A stretch of 64,000 bases of DNA from Atherinomorus stipes (GCA_023101725.1 JALJCO010003961.1:62001-126000); one strand, 5' to 3'. Numbered from the stretch's first letter, positions 44,691 to 58,016 are shown. The notes: generated from the letters alone by a model not told the origin. A program made the numbers and translations.

Positions 44691-45685
44691 TATCTTCTTG
44701 TTTGTATCAAGCTTTGATTGCTAATAATAAACATGTTACGTTATGTTAATGTTTATCCAGCTTTGTTTCCACTAAATAACTTTCAGTTCAATGTAATGCA
44801 GTTCAAATGAGCTTCATTTATATGCCACCAATTTATACCAAAATCATCTCGTCACAGCATTTTCTTTCATTATCATTTATTTATTTATTTGTTATTGAGT
44901 GAGACATGAAAAAGTATCCCAAGGTGCAGTTAAAGATACAGTCTTAATCAAGTTTAATGTTGCCCTGTTATAATTCAGTTAAACCATATCCAATATATGA
45001 TCCACACTCTTCCAGTTCATAACTGTGATCATGACAACCAATCTATAAAAGATAATTGCCCGACTAAGGAAACCGATGGATTGCATCACCTCTCTTTGAT
45101 TTAATCTCCCAACGGCAGAACCCGTTGCGGTCGGCTGATGGTTCTACATGCATAATAGAAGAGGTGGAAAATATGGAAGATGGATCCAGAACAGTTAGCT
45201 TGGAACTGGTTTGTATAGCAGAATCATCCACCAGTTCAGAAGCGTGTGATGAGGAATATGGGAGCATCAGACCTTACAGGTTAGAACTGAACTTAGAACT
45301 GTAAATCAACTTCCTACAGCTCCAAGTCCTTCTCCCAGTCCCCAGTCCACTCGGTACGGCTCCAAACTTCAAGAACTGCTCCGAGCGGACTCAGAACTGT
45401 AAAGTGCAGACCCAGAGCAGCACCAAGCGGACCCACAACTGTTGGGGAGACACTTAGACCTGCACCCAGTGGGCCAAGAACTGCACCGATCCGACACAGA
45501 GTCAGGAGTGATGGTGGAGAGACACATATGTTCACTGCAGCAGCTGCGGCTAACTCGCAGCAAATAATTAGCTTTTAAAAATGAAGCCCCGGGAAAATTG
45601 GCTGGCGACGCCACTGGTGAAAACAGACACAGCTGCATTCAGATGGTCCTACAGCTTTGCATTTAGCACATTCAACTCCTATAAA
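44691..45685. other. Intergenic, nothing firm
   Basis: Between about 45280 and 45540 there are loosely repeated AGAACTG / GGACCCA-type phrases, but no clear unit length. No gene. Confidence 0.35.
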
Positions 45686-45691
45686 TGTATA

Positions 45692-45746
<55 letters not shown>

Positions 45747-45753
45747 ATGTGTA
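45686..45753. repeat. (TA)n-(TG)n microsatellite
   Basis: A TA array followed by TG units and degenerate ATATAC repeats. The open frames crossing it are artefacts. Confidence 0.95.
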
Positions 45754-45805
45754 TTTATATACGATCAAATATATATGTATATATAAATACACATATACGT
45801 ATATG

Positions 45806-45886
45806 TATATACCGTCAAATACCATAAAACCGGTAGGATTTCTAAAAAACTGATTAGAAAAATTTGCCATACCGCCCAGCTCTAGT
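45806..45886. mobile_element. 3' end of hAT-like MITE
   Basis: Ends GCCATACCGCCCAGCTCTAG, the inverse of the CTAGAGCTGGGCGGTATGGC type terminus. The left part has been replaced by the microsatellite. Confidence 0.6.
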
Positions 45887-47070
45887 TGTATCCCTTTAAG
45901 GTCTATAAAACATGGGAAAAAATGTCAAAATCATGTTATCAGCACTTTCATTTTTTATTTTGAAATTAAGTTTCAAACAAAAGTAAACATTTGATATATG
46001 AAAATGAAAACTTTCAAAGCTTGAAAATGTTTTTGGATGAGGTCACCTTATTTCATTGAATCCATGTGTACTTTTACTTGAGTCTTGGTTTCTACTACGT
46101 CATACGTGGGTAGGAGAGTGCTCATGGGAAATAGATTATTTTTCCTAGAAGAAATTTGCCTAGTGGATATCCCATTTGGCCAGTGACTTATAGCCCTGAG
46201 CAGCTCTCTTTTCTGTGGGACTGTCCTTTCTGTTCTTTATGATGTGGCATGCAAATCTCCCCATTATGAAATCAATGAAGTTTTGTCTTTTCAATGCACC
46301 CACAGTCCTTTACAGTACATTAAATTAATGTTTAAAATAACAAATTTGCTTTAAAACATTGTACACATGAATGTGCAAAGAAAGCCCACAGGAACAGTAA
46401 GTTTGTGAAATGGTACTGGGAGGTCTTGAAACAAGTTTTCATAGCTATAATTGAGTGTGAAAGACACAGTGGGATCTCAAACAGCCTCTCAGTGATTTGA
46501 TTTGAATATAATTTGCATGTAAAATAAGCAATTTTAGGATTCAGTGACTAAGTAAGTAATAAAAAAAATACACTCACAAAACATAATTAATAGTCTTAAA
46601 CATTCTACCCTTGTCGAGTATATCATCCTCAAAACAAGACCAAAAAGACTTGTTGACTGATAATATTGTAAGACTTCGTTAGCCATCCAGTTGTTGCAGT
46701 GGCAGCATGAAGATCACTAACTGGTCATGTATTTCCAGTCTTTTATTTTGTCCTTTCTGTCTCAGTTTTCAGCAATCTGTAGCTCAAAAAATCTTTTGAG
46801 TATTAGTTGTTCCACATGAATCGTTAATGTTTGTAAAAACAACATGAATGCAGCCTTTAATTAAGCTTTAATCAGCTGAGAAGTCAATGAGCATTGCAAG
46901 CTTCAGAGGTTGAAGGACTAATGAATAGACTTTGCTCCAGTTGTGGCAAAAAAATAAAATTACAACAAGAATATATTAATTTCTGACTGTGAAATAGAAA
47001 TTAAAATCAAAGCAAGCATAGAAATTTGTAGTGTGAGCAGATTTTTTTGGGCTCTAATGGCCTTAATTTA
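45887..47070. other. Intergenic, nothing recognised
   Basis: No supported gene or bounded repeat. Confidence 0.45.
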
Positions 47071-47074
47071 TCAG

Positions 47075-47180
47075 AAGCTTGACAGGAAGTGGCATGCAGC
47101 GAATGGTCTCAGACCAGGACTTCAACCTGGACCGGCTGCATTGACGCCTCAACCAGCTGAGCGACATGGCACCCCAGTGT
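47075..47180 (-). mobile_element. tRNA-derived SINE fragment
   Basis: On the minus strand it reads TGTCGCTCAGCTGGTTGAGG (A-box-like), GGTTGAAGTCC (B-box-like), then TGCTGCATGCCACTTCCTG-type sequence. In fish SINEs this follows the tRNA head. It is not a functional tRNA gene because the cloverleaf is not preserved. Confidence 0.65.
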
Positions 47181-48577
47181 GAGTAGATTTTACAGTTTTT
47201 CATTTTACTTAAGCACAAAAATCAAAATAGATCATATTTGGAAAAATCCCACGCTCAATTTGCAAAACAACGGCCTGGGTTTGTAAAATTGAAAGCACAA
47301 AATAAACCTCATACTTGCAAAATACCAAACACAGCACTCTGCAAACAATTAAACACCTTTGCACACAGGGAGCCAATCAAGATGGCCACGTTTTTGCAGT
47401 CCTTAAACAATCTGTCATGTTCATCTGATTTGGGTGACTGACATGTGACAAACCACCATTCTCACTCCATAAAGTAAAGTTCAATTTGATGTGAGAATGG
47501 AGCATTTTTATCCGTGCAAATAATACGCTCCATTCATGCGAATGACACAGTCCATTTGCCTGTATAATACACTCCATTCTCTCACACACAGACACAAAAT
47601 GATGCAGGTTTCACCAGTTTCATTTCATGTCCTGGAACAATGTTAAATTATATTGTCCTTTTTTAGTAAAATAGAAATTTTTTACAACTGGAAAAGTAAG
47701 GAAAGAACAGCTGCAACCAGCTTCCTGCACAATGAAAATCCAGGAAACTTGCAACTAACAGACCTTGGATCTCATTCATGAAATGTTAGTAAATTTACAA
47801 ACAGATTTACTCGTGAAGGCCTACTCCACTAAAAACTTCCTCTGGATTCAGGAACGTGAAATTGTGTTCGGGAAATTCAGATTTTATCGTAAACGTGTGT
47901 AGGTCATGAATGCCAAACAATAACTGACAGCACGCTCCCGGTAATCCGTTGTTTGCATAAATCTCTGCCCATGAATCGGCAATGAGCTCCATAAAAGGAG
48001 GTGCAGATTGACACCTCCAACCATTTGACTATTAAAATGTTCAGCTCATTCAGGAGATTCCTGCTATATCTTTTGATGTTTGTAACCTTTGTAGTTTGAG
48101 TTATTTGTGTTTTGGTAAACTTTAAATCCAGCCCTTTGATTGGCTGCTGAAATAAATCAGCCCAGCAATTGGCCATTTTTTGTGTAATGAGCTACCTAGT
48201 GTCAGGAAAGGTTCAGCATTACAAATTAGCCCATTCAGAGCAGCATGGCGAAAAGAAAAAGGTGGTGCAAGTGGATAGTTAGTTGGTTATGGATCAAAAC
48301 AGCCATTTAGGCATGGGTTCAATGCCTAAACCAGACATGTTAGTTGATGTTTTGCTGCACTGGCGCCTGCTTCTGATGTTATCATTATGTGATGACAAAC
48401 GGTTAATTTTATTACAACACACAGTGATGCTTCAGTGGAGTGTTTTTTTAAGTTATCCACTTGGGAAGGTGCATGGTTTCATTTTTTTTTTTTTTTTTCG
48501 TTTTTGACTCCCCAAAACGCTGGCACCATCTTAAACGATAGGTACATCTGGAAAAATATTTTAGATTTTTCACCCTT
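47181..48577. other. Intergenic, nothing recognised
   Basis: No supported exon. A T-run lies at about 48482-48499. Confidence 0.45.
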
Positions 48578-48578
48578 G

Positions 48579-48616
<38 letters not shown>
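48578..48616. repeat. (ATC)n microsatellite
   Basis: About 13 perfect trinucleotide units. Confidence 0.96.
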
Positions 48617-48716
48617 GTAAATGAGGCCTCAGATAATGTTCTTTGTATTGTAATATTCTTTGAAATTGTTCTCAGCTGTCTGCTGCAATCCGCATTCTGC
48701 ACAATCACTGTAAAAA

Positions 48717-49329
48717 GAGTCTTTAGGGTGCATTCAGAAAGCATAGTCCGCGAGACTCGGTCCGTTTGGGGACTCGGTTCGCTTGGGGGCGGGGGTGGTC
48801 TTCCGGACCGAGATCGCGTTCACGTTGCTCTATTGCCAAACGAGCCAAGAATGAGAATCTCAGGTGGCGCTGCTCTCGGATTTACCGTAGGAGTGGACAA
48901 GACGCACGTACAAGAAGGTTCTCACAACTTCTGTTCCCCCCACTAAGCGACATTATTTTTGTATGAGGAGCTGGGTATGATTTCATCAGACCAGATATCC
49001 ATTAAAGCTTTTACTTCCTCGTAACTCCACGTATGACTACGAGCCATCTTTATAAGTACTGCAGTCCCTCACGTGTGTTTGTTGTCGTAGCGTTTGCCCA
49101 CGTTGTGAAACGTTTTACCCACAATGCCTATGCAATTTGTAGTCCACTTCCTGTATTTGGTTCGCTTCAATCGCACCGAGACCCACGTTTGTAGGCGGAC
49201 CGAGTCCGCTTGTTTGTTCCGGATCAGAGTCCGTTTGTGCGTTCACAACTCCCCGAAGTAAGCGGACTTTCCGAGCAAACGGACTCTGATTCGAATCAAA
49301 AAAGCTTTGTGAAAGCGCCCTTAGTCTTT
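48717..49329. mobile_element. hAT-type MITE with 7/8 target-site duplication
   Basis: Element 48725-49321 (597 bp) starts AGGGTGCATTCAGAAAG and ends CTTTGTGAAAGCGCCCT. It is flanked by GAGTCTTT (48717-48724) and TAGTCTTT (49322-49329). The subterminal regions carry many copies of ACTCGGTCCG / CGGACCGAGT and GGACTCTGAT type words in both orientations, likely transposase-binding sites (inference). Overlapping open frames are not conserved protein. Confidence 0.85.
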
Positions 49330-49602
49330 AGTTGAAGACTTATTTACATTGATCTAACTTAATTACTGAAAAAATCTTGAGTTAATTAATTCACTTTCCC
49401 CAAGTGGTGCTGCTGTAGTTGGATACACCAGATCACATCAACTATGCTAAGCTAAGCTAAAGTCAATGCTGCCAGATTCAGTGAATGACTGGGTCATTTC
49501 GAAAACGCTTCTACCCACTTGTCCAACTCAGGGGACTGCAGGGGGAGGCAACATTTTGCCCAGGGGTGGCATATGCCTTTAAAGGGCTCATACAGCATTA
49601 CG

Positions 49603-50179
49603 CTAGGGACACACTGCATGTGGAAGCGCACTGAAGCGCAGCGCACTGATTTTCTCGTCGACACCACTCCTCTCTGTCCACATCGAATGTGCACTGTCGG
49701 CAGGCAGTCCTGCTTCTCTGCTGTACTTCTACAGCTGATAATTCCACAATGGGTACATCTCCTGTTCTGATTTCATACTATTTACAAGCAGAAAGCCGAC
49801 ATTTTTATGTGTGAATCCTTCCACTTGCATTTTTAATACTGTAAAGATGAAGACATGATTGACATATAATTACATCTATTTAAATCAGATCGGGTTCTAA
49901 AGCTTATCTGGGTGTTTTTACTTTGAAAATGGGTTTATTTTGATAGATTTGCCACGTTATCCTGCTTATTTTCCTGCCTGGCTTGACAAATTTGGCCGAG
50001 GCTTGCACAGAAAATAGAACAGAAGCTGAAACGATTGCTCCACGGCACGTGCCGATTTTGGCGCTGGGCACCGCGGCACACCACACTGCGCCTGATGTGG
50101 TCGACACTGTCTGTTAACATGGGCACCGAAATGAAACTGCTGCGCTTCAGCACACTTCCGCATGCAGGGTGTCCCTGGG
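49603..50179. mobile_element. MITE with about 40-bp TIRs
   Basis: The left end TAGGGACACACTGCATGTGG then AAGCGCACTGAAGCGCAGC matches the inverted right end CAGGGACACCCTGCATGCGG then AAGTGTGCTGAAGCGCAGC. The interior is about 500 bp and non-coding. The terminus style suggests hAT, but no certain duplication was found. Confidence 0.82.
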
Positions 50180-52243
50180 GTTATGCGCTTTTCTCCCCAT
50201 CTGAAACAGTTCTTTGATATCTTAATGTAAAGTAGGAGTCATGGTTCGATCAAATCCGACCTCAATTACGGTATTTCAGTTGCACCCTCTTTTCTCCTCC
50301 TCTCTCAAATGTGCATCTTGGTGTGTGGCGCTGCTGAGCACACGATCAGCCACAGCTTCATTGTTTCTCGTCTCTACATTTGTTGTGCACAATAGTATGC
50401 TCAGTAGAGCTGTCTCTGAAGCGAGAGAGCATCTCAGTCTTGGAAGCGAAGCAGTGCCAGTAAATCAGGTGTGGAGGTGGACGGTGTTCAAGACCAGAAT
50501 GACCAGCCAGTGACATATGAATAGAAGTCAGGCTGATCGTAAAAAATGCTTCATTTAAGACTCAAAGACTCTCAATAACTACAAAGCTGTTTTCATGGGC
50601 CTTATTGGTTTCTTTGTAATTTAAAACACCCCATAAGACCATTTGAAGCACTTTGGAAAAGTCAACTTGCATAGAATGGGCCCTTCAAAGAAAATCACAA
50701 TAATAAGCTGAGAACGTTAGCGCTAGCTGCCATTTGCACAATTGGTTTGCTTCTGATATGTTGGCTCCAATGTTGTAGTGGACAATAGTCCTAATTTTTT
50801 CTGTACCACATTTGCAGTACACTACGCCAGGAATAATAGTTTCAGCTAAAACTTTGAACGTCACAACAAAAAAGATGACTCATTGACCATGTACTGAATG
50901 AGTAATAATCTTTTTTGTGGACTATAGATTAATGGGAGACCTTTCAGATTCACGAAAACCTTGTTTCACATGAAAGAAAGAGAAAGAATAAACCCAAAAA
51001 GCTTTGTAAAGGGTTGTAATTTGATTTTTTTTTTCTCATTTAGAAAGGTTTGTGTCACGATTTCATAGAAGATATTACCTAAACCCAATCGTGAATTCCA
51101 ATTTTTGCCAAATGCTGAGTTCGAGCTTACTTGCTATCATTCCTCCTGCATATTACAATGCAGCTCATTTATGGGACTACATTAAAAACAAAATTTGAAG
51201 TCACACTATTAAAACACTTGTCAAATATCTTTGATACATACTGTGTGACCTGCTTCACTCTGAATTGTGGAACTGTTGGGTCTCCTAATAATGGAATGAT
51301 GTATAAGATAAGAAGTAATGATGTGTGTGACTTCATCTTAATGCTTCATAATCTGGAGGAATGGCACCCTGCTTTGGGTTTTTACACCAACCTCTTACTG
51401 TTTGATGTTTTTTTTATTGTGAAATGACATGCACAAAGGACATTATGCTCAGAAATGTCATGCAATATGTGCCTGAAGCAATGTGTTATTTTTGAACAAT
51501 GCTATAACATCACAGCTCCAACAGTCATCTACAAACCCACAGGAGACAGCAGGGGCAATGCATCTGAGAACATCAGCGCATACCTGGACTTGCTAACAGA
51601 TAATAGTTTTAGAGATTATACCACCACTGAGCCAAAGACATCAGTTGAAACTTTAACATCGAAGCAACCAATAGATTACAATTAACTTCTGGAAGCCGGT
51701 TTAATTCAGCATCTCAAAGCATTCAATCTTTTAAGCTGATCTGCCCTTATAAGGGTTGGAAAAAAATTACAGACTCAACAAACGTGAAAAAAATAAAGCA
51801 GGATAGCGGTGTTTCTCCTTATCTCAGAGTTTGGACTCTAATTTTCACTAAATAAGGCTGAAGGTGCATTTTAGTGCAAAACAATGTTCAGAAATGATTT
51901 TGTCCTGAAAGCGATAAGTAGCATACATGGAATCATTGGTGTTATCCTCTAATAACAGCTGAGGACAAAATTTCACATCTTTCCTGTTTATTGCAATTAT
52001 TCCAACAGGGTAAAAGACAACATTTCTAAAACTGCACTAAATAAAAAAGTGTTTAGTTTATGTAAAGCACTTTTTCTTTTTTTACACGAATCTCATCATT
52101 TTGGAGGGTTGGAAATCACTTACTTTTATGATTCAATGAACTTAAAAAAATTAAAGTCCAGCTACTAAAGGTGTGGTTCGAAATTTCTGACATTTGGCCT
52201 CATTTTCAAGTTAGCCAGGGTACTGTTCATCAGAGGTGGGAAT
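50180..52243. other. Intergenic, no supported gene
   Basis: Two adjacent frames at 51131-51427 and 51455-51685 are open but carry no recognised domain. The second has a compositionally protein-like segment (see findings). Nothing else bounded. Confidence 0.4.
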
Positions 52244-52414
52244 GTGGAGTCAAGTCTTTCCCATGTCGTGTATTTGTTCTGCCCAGCTCCTGAGCCAGGT
52301 GAGTCCAATCAGCACAATGAATTTAATTGGGCTGTTTGGACTCACCTGGTTCAGTGGCTGTGCGGGAAAAATACATGTAGGCTACATGACATGGGGAAGA
52401 CTTGTTGACTCCAC
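52244..52414. mobile_element. Palindromic (fold-back) MITE, 171 bp
   Basis: Left arm GTGGAGTCAAGTCTTTCCCA ... GAGCCAGGTGAGTCCAA pairs with the right arm, read in reverse complement as GTGGAGTCAACAAGTCTTCC ... GAACCAGGTGAGTCCAA. The arms are about 80 bp each with small indels and a short AT-rich loop. Confidence 0.75.
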
Positions 52415-52691
52415 AATTAGGATATTTTATTTGGGACATTTGTCTTGGACCACATTTCCAATCAGTTAAACAGTCTCAAAAAACTCCAGGATGCAGTCGA
52501 TTGGTTTCTATGAAGATTACTGAGAATTTTTGAAACTGTAACACAGCACATGAAACACCTGAATTATTATACAAATAAAACAGTGTATGTGGAAATAACA
52601 GAAATTAACTTGAGAAGCCACTTGGCTCTTATGACAAATCTAAAGCTAGTTAAATAGCAAGCAAATAGAAATAGGAATATCTTGAAAACCA

Positions 52692-52734
52692 GCAGGGCAG
52701 GGGTCCCTGAGGACCAGGATTGAGAAACACTGAT
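52692..52734 (+). mobile_element. 3'-end fragment of the 15216-15405 MITE family
   Basis: Reads AGGGGTCCCTGAGGACCAGG then ATTGAGAAACACTG, matching the right end of that MITE. Confidence 0.7.
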
Positions 52735-52814
52735 ACAGATAGTCTTGCGTTATGAATAATTTGCCTAGGGTGTTGTGTGAAGTGGGCAAGATTTTTCTAA
52801 CGACAGGCTAGTGT

Positions 52815-52985
52815 AGGGGTGCCCAAGTCCAGTCCTCAAGAGCTGCTATCCTGCACAGCTTGGTTGCGTCCCTTCTCCAACACACCTGCATCAAATGTAT
52901 GGCTCGTTACCAGCCTCTGTAGAACTGAATGACATGTGCATTAGCTAATTAGCAATGTGATTCAGGTGTGTTGGAGAGGGTATGC
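52815..52985 (+). mobile_element. hAT-like MITE, right end truncated
   Basis: Begins TAGGGGTGCCCAAGTCCAGT then CCTCAAGAGCTGC. The palindromic middle TCCAACACACCTGCATCAAA / TGATTCAGGTGTGTTGGA is clear. It is the same broad family as 55982-56148. Confidence 0.7.
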
Positions 52986-55981
52986 TCTAAAAATTGCTCC
53001 TATTGACCTGTGTTAGCTTCAGTGACCTCCTGCAACTAGAATAACAGGATGAAAAATGTTGAAACTGTCTCCAGTGATAAATATTACCCTGGCTAACTCA
53101 AAAATGAGACCCTATGTCAAAAATTCCAAACTACCCCTGTCAGCTTAACACAGCATTAGTGTGCTACATGAACTGTTTAGCCAAGATAAATGAGTTGTTT
53201 CCACTGGAAACAAGGAACTTAGTTAATTTAATTCAATTTAATACAAGTCAAACTAAAGCACAGTGTCATGATGTACGTATTTCTTAAGATTTATAGATCT
53301 GCACTGCTAACTAGAATAGACTAGAATAATGTGAGCCAATCTGATTTTTAATAGAGTTAAACAAAGTTGATAAATTAACTTATTTGGATTTAATTCAATC
53401 ACTGTTACCAACTCAAACCAATAATACAAAAATTTTCCACCTTAAAACTGTTTGTCTGACTCATTTAATGATATTGACTGACATTCATCATGCTCATTCA
53501 TGGAACCGTTGTTGTCCTGCAGGGTGTCAAGGCTGAGAAACTGCACTTTTAATTCTTTTTTTCCATTGCATCATATCACATCACAGCTGCGTTTTTGCTT
53601 TATAGCACATACCATCACACACCAACTGGATATGAAAACGCCATTTTGAATGTGCACCATGATTGATTTGGAGAAATGCAGGAGGATATTATTGGAGCTG
53701 AAAAAAAGAGATATTGCCAGAGAAAGAGATTTCAAGAGAGTCAGTCAACACCAGACTGACTTTAACTTGGAGGAGAGAGCTCAAAGAAGATGATGCAAGA
53801 CAGACAGCATAGACTTTGTCATGTGATATGCAAGTTTAGCATTTTACATTTTTCAGTGTGAGTGAATTCTTTAAGATCCATAAATGTCCCTAGACATTTG
53901 TCATTTACTTTGGGTGTGACTTTTTGGGGCTTTTTAAAAAAAAAAAATTTCCCTTTACACCATTAAATGGCATAAAGGTTGGATATGGAATACAGACAGA
54001 ACAGTGACATCAAGTGTGTCTAGGTTGTAGTTGAAACAGCAGAAAAATAATTCCATTGACTTGCCAAGCTCGCTGCTGATACGTCAGTGACCAGCAGCCT
54101 GCACCATGTCCAACAGGAGGAGGAGGAGCTTTCTAACTGACAGCTAACGTTAGCTACATTAGCAAGTGAGTTAACTTACTGATCCAGGAGGAAAATCAAG
54201 ATTTCTGTATTTTAATGCTGTGTAAAAGATTATGTGTCAAGTGTAGGCTTCACTTAAATTTACTCCAGTTTTTGCTCTTTGCAGATCACTCCACTTCTGA
54301 GACGGATAACAATATCTGCGGGGCTCTGAAGCAGCTGCTTGACTTGCTGACACCACCATTTTTCCCATTGCCAGCCTAACTTTTGCCCAACATACTGCCA
54401 CACAGAGAATGTATCTGGCAAGCATGTATTGGCTTGTAGATGGAAACATAATGCCATTGTTGAATGAACAAAATTTATTTTATATTTATTTTCAGACTAA
54501 ATATCATTTTTAAAGAAATTTTTTTAAAGTATTTAAAATACTTTTATTCTGCACCCCTACCTGCCTCATGGAGACTTTTTTTTTTTTTTAAATATAGCTT
54601 TTAATAAAAAATGTTCCATATTCAACCTTTAAATAATAAAACTGTATCATCTTGTAATTTAAAGGCACCTTGTTTTGTGGGGAAAATGTGGTGGTGCTTC
54701 ACACACAAAAGTATTATTTGATGTTACATGAATGGAGTCTTAAGATAAATTCTGATAGTTTACAAATCTCCTACCCATAAAATACAGAGTTGAGATAAAT
54801 TGCTTAAGCAGGTTTTGATAATCCCATTTATGACTTGCAAATTAAATGGACTACATTTGAGTTTCCAACACATGAAAGTTTGTCATTAAGACGCAAATCA
54901 AAAAGGAATAGCAAATGTTTTAGCAGAGAAAATGATGGCAATGTTTGCAGACATGGCACTTGAGGAAGATTTTGAGTCAACAGCTGCCTGCAAAGCAAAT
55001 CAAACACACTTGTAAGTTTGTTGCTGCTGCAGTGAATAATGTGAAGCAAAAGACAAAATGTGCCAACAAAGGAGAAGTTGAGCTTTAATCTGCAATGAAA
55101 TAATAATAAATATAAATTCATAAAGCCAACCATAACACCTTGTCTTTTGTAATTAATTCCTCTGACCTTAAATGGGTAATTTAGCTCATACTGTATTTTG
55201 TTTAACTCAGGCAAAGCACATGAAGGAGAGCTTAAAGACAAGATCATTTCCATTGCCAATATAAGGTTTCATAAGCACTCAGACCTCAATTTCTGTAAGT
55301 CTGTTTTATTAATGGCAGTCCATTAATAAAACAGACACCATTAAATTTTATTTTTCTAAGTGAGCACCCAGAGAGAGTCTCTTTATAGGGCACTTCATCC
55401 AGACTTAAATATGAGTATTCCTGTCTTTGCTAACTTTCGTTTTTCTTTGTTTGCATTGATCCACCATTTCCTAGCTCAGACATCACTTATTCTGACATGA
55501 TCTGTAATTTAATTAAAAACGATGCCAGAACCAGCTGTGGAGTCTGTGTCATGGTCCGAAGGGTTTGGGGGTTCAGTAGTTAGAATTGCATTTGGTTCCT
55601 TAGTTTTTTTATGTTCCTCCCCCATTAAACTGATTTTTCACAAATATATCTCAGGAACATTTACTTCCTTATTAAATCAACGTTACTCTCTTTACAGCAT
55701 TTTGATCAAGAACTAAAATGAGTCTTTCTATGTAAGAAGGTGCACTTTCTTCTGTTTTTGAAGGTGGCCTGAAGTAGCAGCCAAGGCTGCACAACATCTT
55801 ACATCAAGACCTCTGTCATTATATCCAAGTAAACCTGCTCTGATTTAAATGGGGCATCTTTCCAAGATCCCAGTGGACCAGATGTAACACAGTAACCACT
55901 GGGAGCATCTGTTCAACAAGAGTGACCTGTTGAAGTTTGACACAGTGATGTGTCTTTTCTATTACAATGTCCTTTTAGACC
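52986..55981. other. Intergenic, nothing recognised
   Basis: No supported gene or bounded repeat. The 143-codon minus-strand frame at 54828-55259 has no motif and no exon-like context. Confidence 0.45.
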
Positions 55982-56148
55982 AGGGGTGTCCAACTCCAGT
56001 CCTCGAGGGCCACAATCCTGCAGGTTTTTTATGCCTCCCTGCTTCAACACACCTGACTGAAATTAATGAGTCTTTTTGCAGAACTTCAGAGGCTGTTAGG
56101 TAAAGAAAACCTGGAGGACAGTGGCCCTTGAGGACCTACTTTGGACAA
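55982..56148 (+). mobile_element. hAT-like MITE
   Basis: Starts CAGGGGTGTCCAACTCCAGT then CCTCGAGGGCCACA. It ends with a degenerate inverted copy, TGGCCCTTGAGGACCTACTT then TGGACAAC. The ACACACCTGA core is shared with 52815-52985. Confidence 0.75.
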
Positions 56149-56763
56149 CAATCAGTCACAAAGGGACTCAACTTCCAATCTTCTTATCTGAAGTCAGACG
56201 CCTTGTCCTTTAGACCACATGGTCCTATATTTTCATTGCTGTCTACATCACAGGCCAGTCGTCAAACATTGGCGAGTTTATTTGTCTTGGTTTACACATT
56301 TATGGAACTTTTCACAGACATAGTTGACAGGCCCGATCACCTGGAGGGCTGAGTCAGTGGTCTACCCCAAAGGGTGTGCTATTACTGCAGGGAGACTTTA
56401 TTTTTGGCCTATCTTGAAAGTGTATGACAGAATGTTGAAGAGAATTGTCTGGCCATATGTCAATTTTCATAATCAAGAAGACCAATGGGTTCTCTGAGTT
56501 GACTTGAACAGCTCCATGTCCTTGCAATAACCCAGGAGGTTGTCTTGAGAAAATCATCAGGTTTAATCATGAACAGCATCACAGACATCTGATAGAAACC
56601 AGTGATGCTGCTGCACATGAATCAAACCAGTTGGTGAGCTCTGATGGGTCTCTGCTAGTTGTTTCACTGGAGGTTCGTTGCACAGACATTTATTTCACTG
56701 GTATACACTAGATGCCTAAAACCCACGTAGTTACGGTACTTAAAAATTTGTTGATCCAGTTTA
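56149..56763. other. Intergenic, nothing recognised
   Basis: No supported gene or bounded repeat. Confidence 0.45.
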
Positions 56764-57140
56764 TGGACCAGGGAGTGATGTACAGCCAAAAGTCAGAATA
56801 CAAACCAGGTTCGTCTGAGCTGAGAAATGGTGGACAACTTTGAACACAACACCTGCACTTCCAGGTGAGCTAAACACCGCCCACCAATGCAGCGCTTGGT
56901 TACATCCAGAGGATCTGGCTGACTCCTGATGCGTGCAGTGAACAAATGAGAGGGAAAAACTACTCCGCCCTGTGTAGTGGAGTTTTCCGGTCGATACCAG
57001 CCCATCTGTCTCCTGCAGTTTGGGAAAAGACAATACAGCATGATGCCATAACCCAACGCTTGGTAAAAACACGCATGTCTGCGTCAGCTCCACCTAAACG
57101 AGACACAAACGCCGCGCAAGTATAAATCCAGCTTAACTAT
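56764..57140 (-). repeat. Possible MITE or other repeat
   Basis: The minus strand begins AAGCTGGATTTATACTTGCG, a terminus style seen in fish MITEs, but no convincing partner end was found. A 110-codon frame lies inside, without known domain. Confidence 0.3.
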
Positions 57141-57839
57141 CTAATAAGCACGCTTAACAGCACCAAAGCATGTAGCTAACAACATGAATGGAAGAAACAC
57201 TTCTATCGAGCTTTGGCAGGAGAACGAAGCACAGTTAAAACCATAAAACAAACAAACAAAAAAATTAAAAATCGTGCAACCTGTCTTACCTTTCTGTTTG
57301 TGGTTAAAACTGATACTCCTGGTAAAAAAAAATGCTAAGATCCACTCCTCTTAATCGCAAACAGGTGGTTTGCCTCAATGGTGAATTGAATCCACTAAGA
57401 ACCACTTTATCCTCCTTTATTTGTGAGTTTTCTTTCTGACCCCCGCAGCATTGACTCACACGTTGCTAAGCCAGCGTTATGCTGCGTTCATGTTCATAGA
57501 AAATGTCTGACAGCAGGGTATCCTATAGTTACTGCTTCTGGAACTTCATTAGTGTTTCTTGCGTGAATTTGGGAACTAGTCCTTGTTTCTCCTGACTCTG
57601 ATTGGTCATTATAAGTGCCAATAATCAAAATCAAATACTGGGTTACCCACCCCCCTTAGAGCACATCAACGCCCCTCTTTTAAGAATAAAACACTCAGCG
57701 CATCCTGATGGCTTATGAACGCCCCCGTTGAGAAACACTCGTTTATCAGAATGTTGAATTCTGCTGAATGATGTACAGTGTCACTTTCAGCATGGCCGCA
57801 TGTGGAATGGGTGCTCATATTTATGTAGTTTCTGTCTTG
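57141..57839. other. Intergenic, nothing recognised
   Basis: No supported gene or bounded repeat. Confidence 0.45.
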
Positions 57840-58016
57840 ATTTTTATTAGATTATACATTTTTAAAGCCCTTACTGTTTTCAAGATGTCTTGCTTCGGTT
57901 TTATGTTGGAATTTTATATAGTGTTGTTTTTGATGCACATCTAGCACTGAGCAGAGGCAGCTTCCTATAATTTCATTATTTATGTGACAACAAATGAGCT
58001 ATTCTATTCTATTCTT
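57840..58016 (+). mobile_element. Probable LINE 3' tail with (ATTCT)n
   Basis: AT-rich stretch ending TTTATGTGACAACAAATGAG then CTATTCTATTCTATTCTTTG. A short ATTCT tandem tail after an ACAATAAAG-like signal is characteristic of fish L2-type LINE 3' ends. No coding part is present. Confidence 0.4.

Noticed and set aside
47075..47180. A functional tRNA gene
   Set aside because: A- and B-box-like words are present but the cloverleaf is not, and SINE body sequence follows. Called a SINE.
54828..55259. 143-codon minus-strand frame
   Set aside because: No motif, AT-rich composition and no exon context; consistent with chance.
56761..57093. 110-codon minus-strand frame as a gene
   Set aside because: Probably the interior of a repeat; no conserved domain seen.
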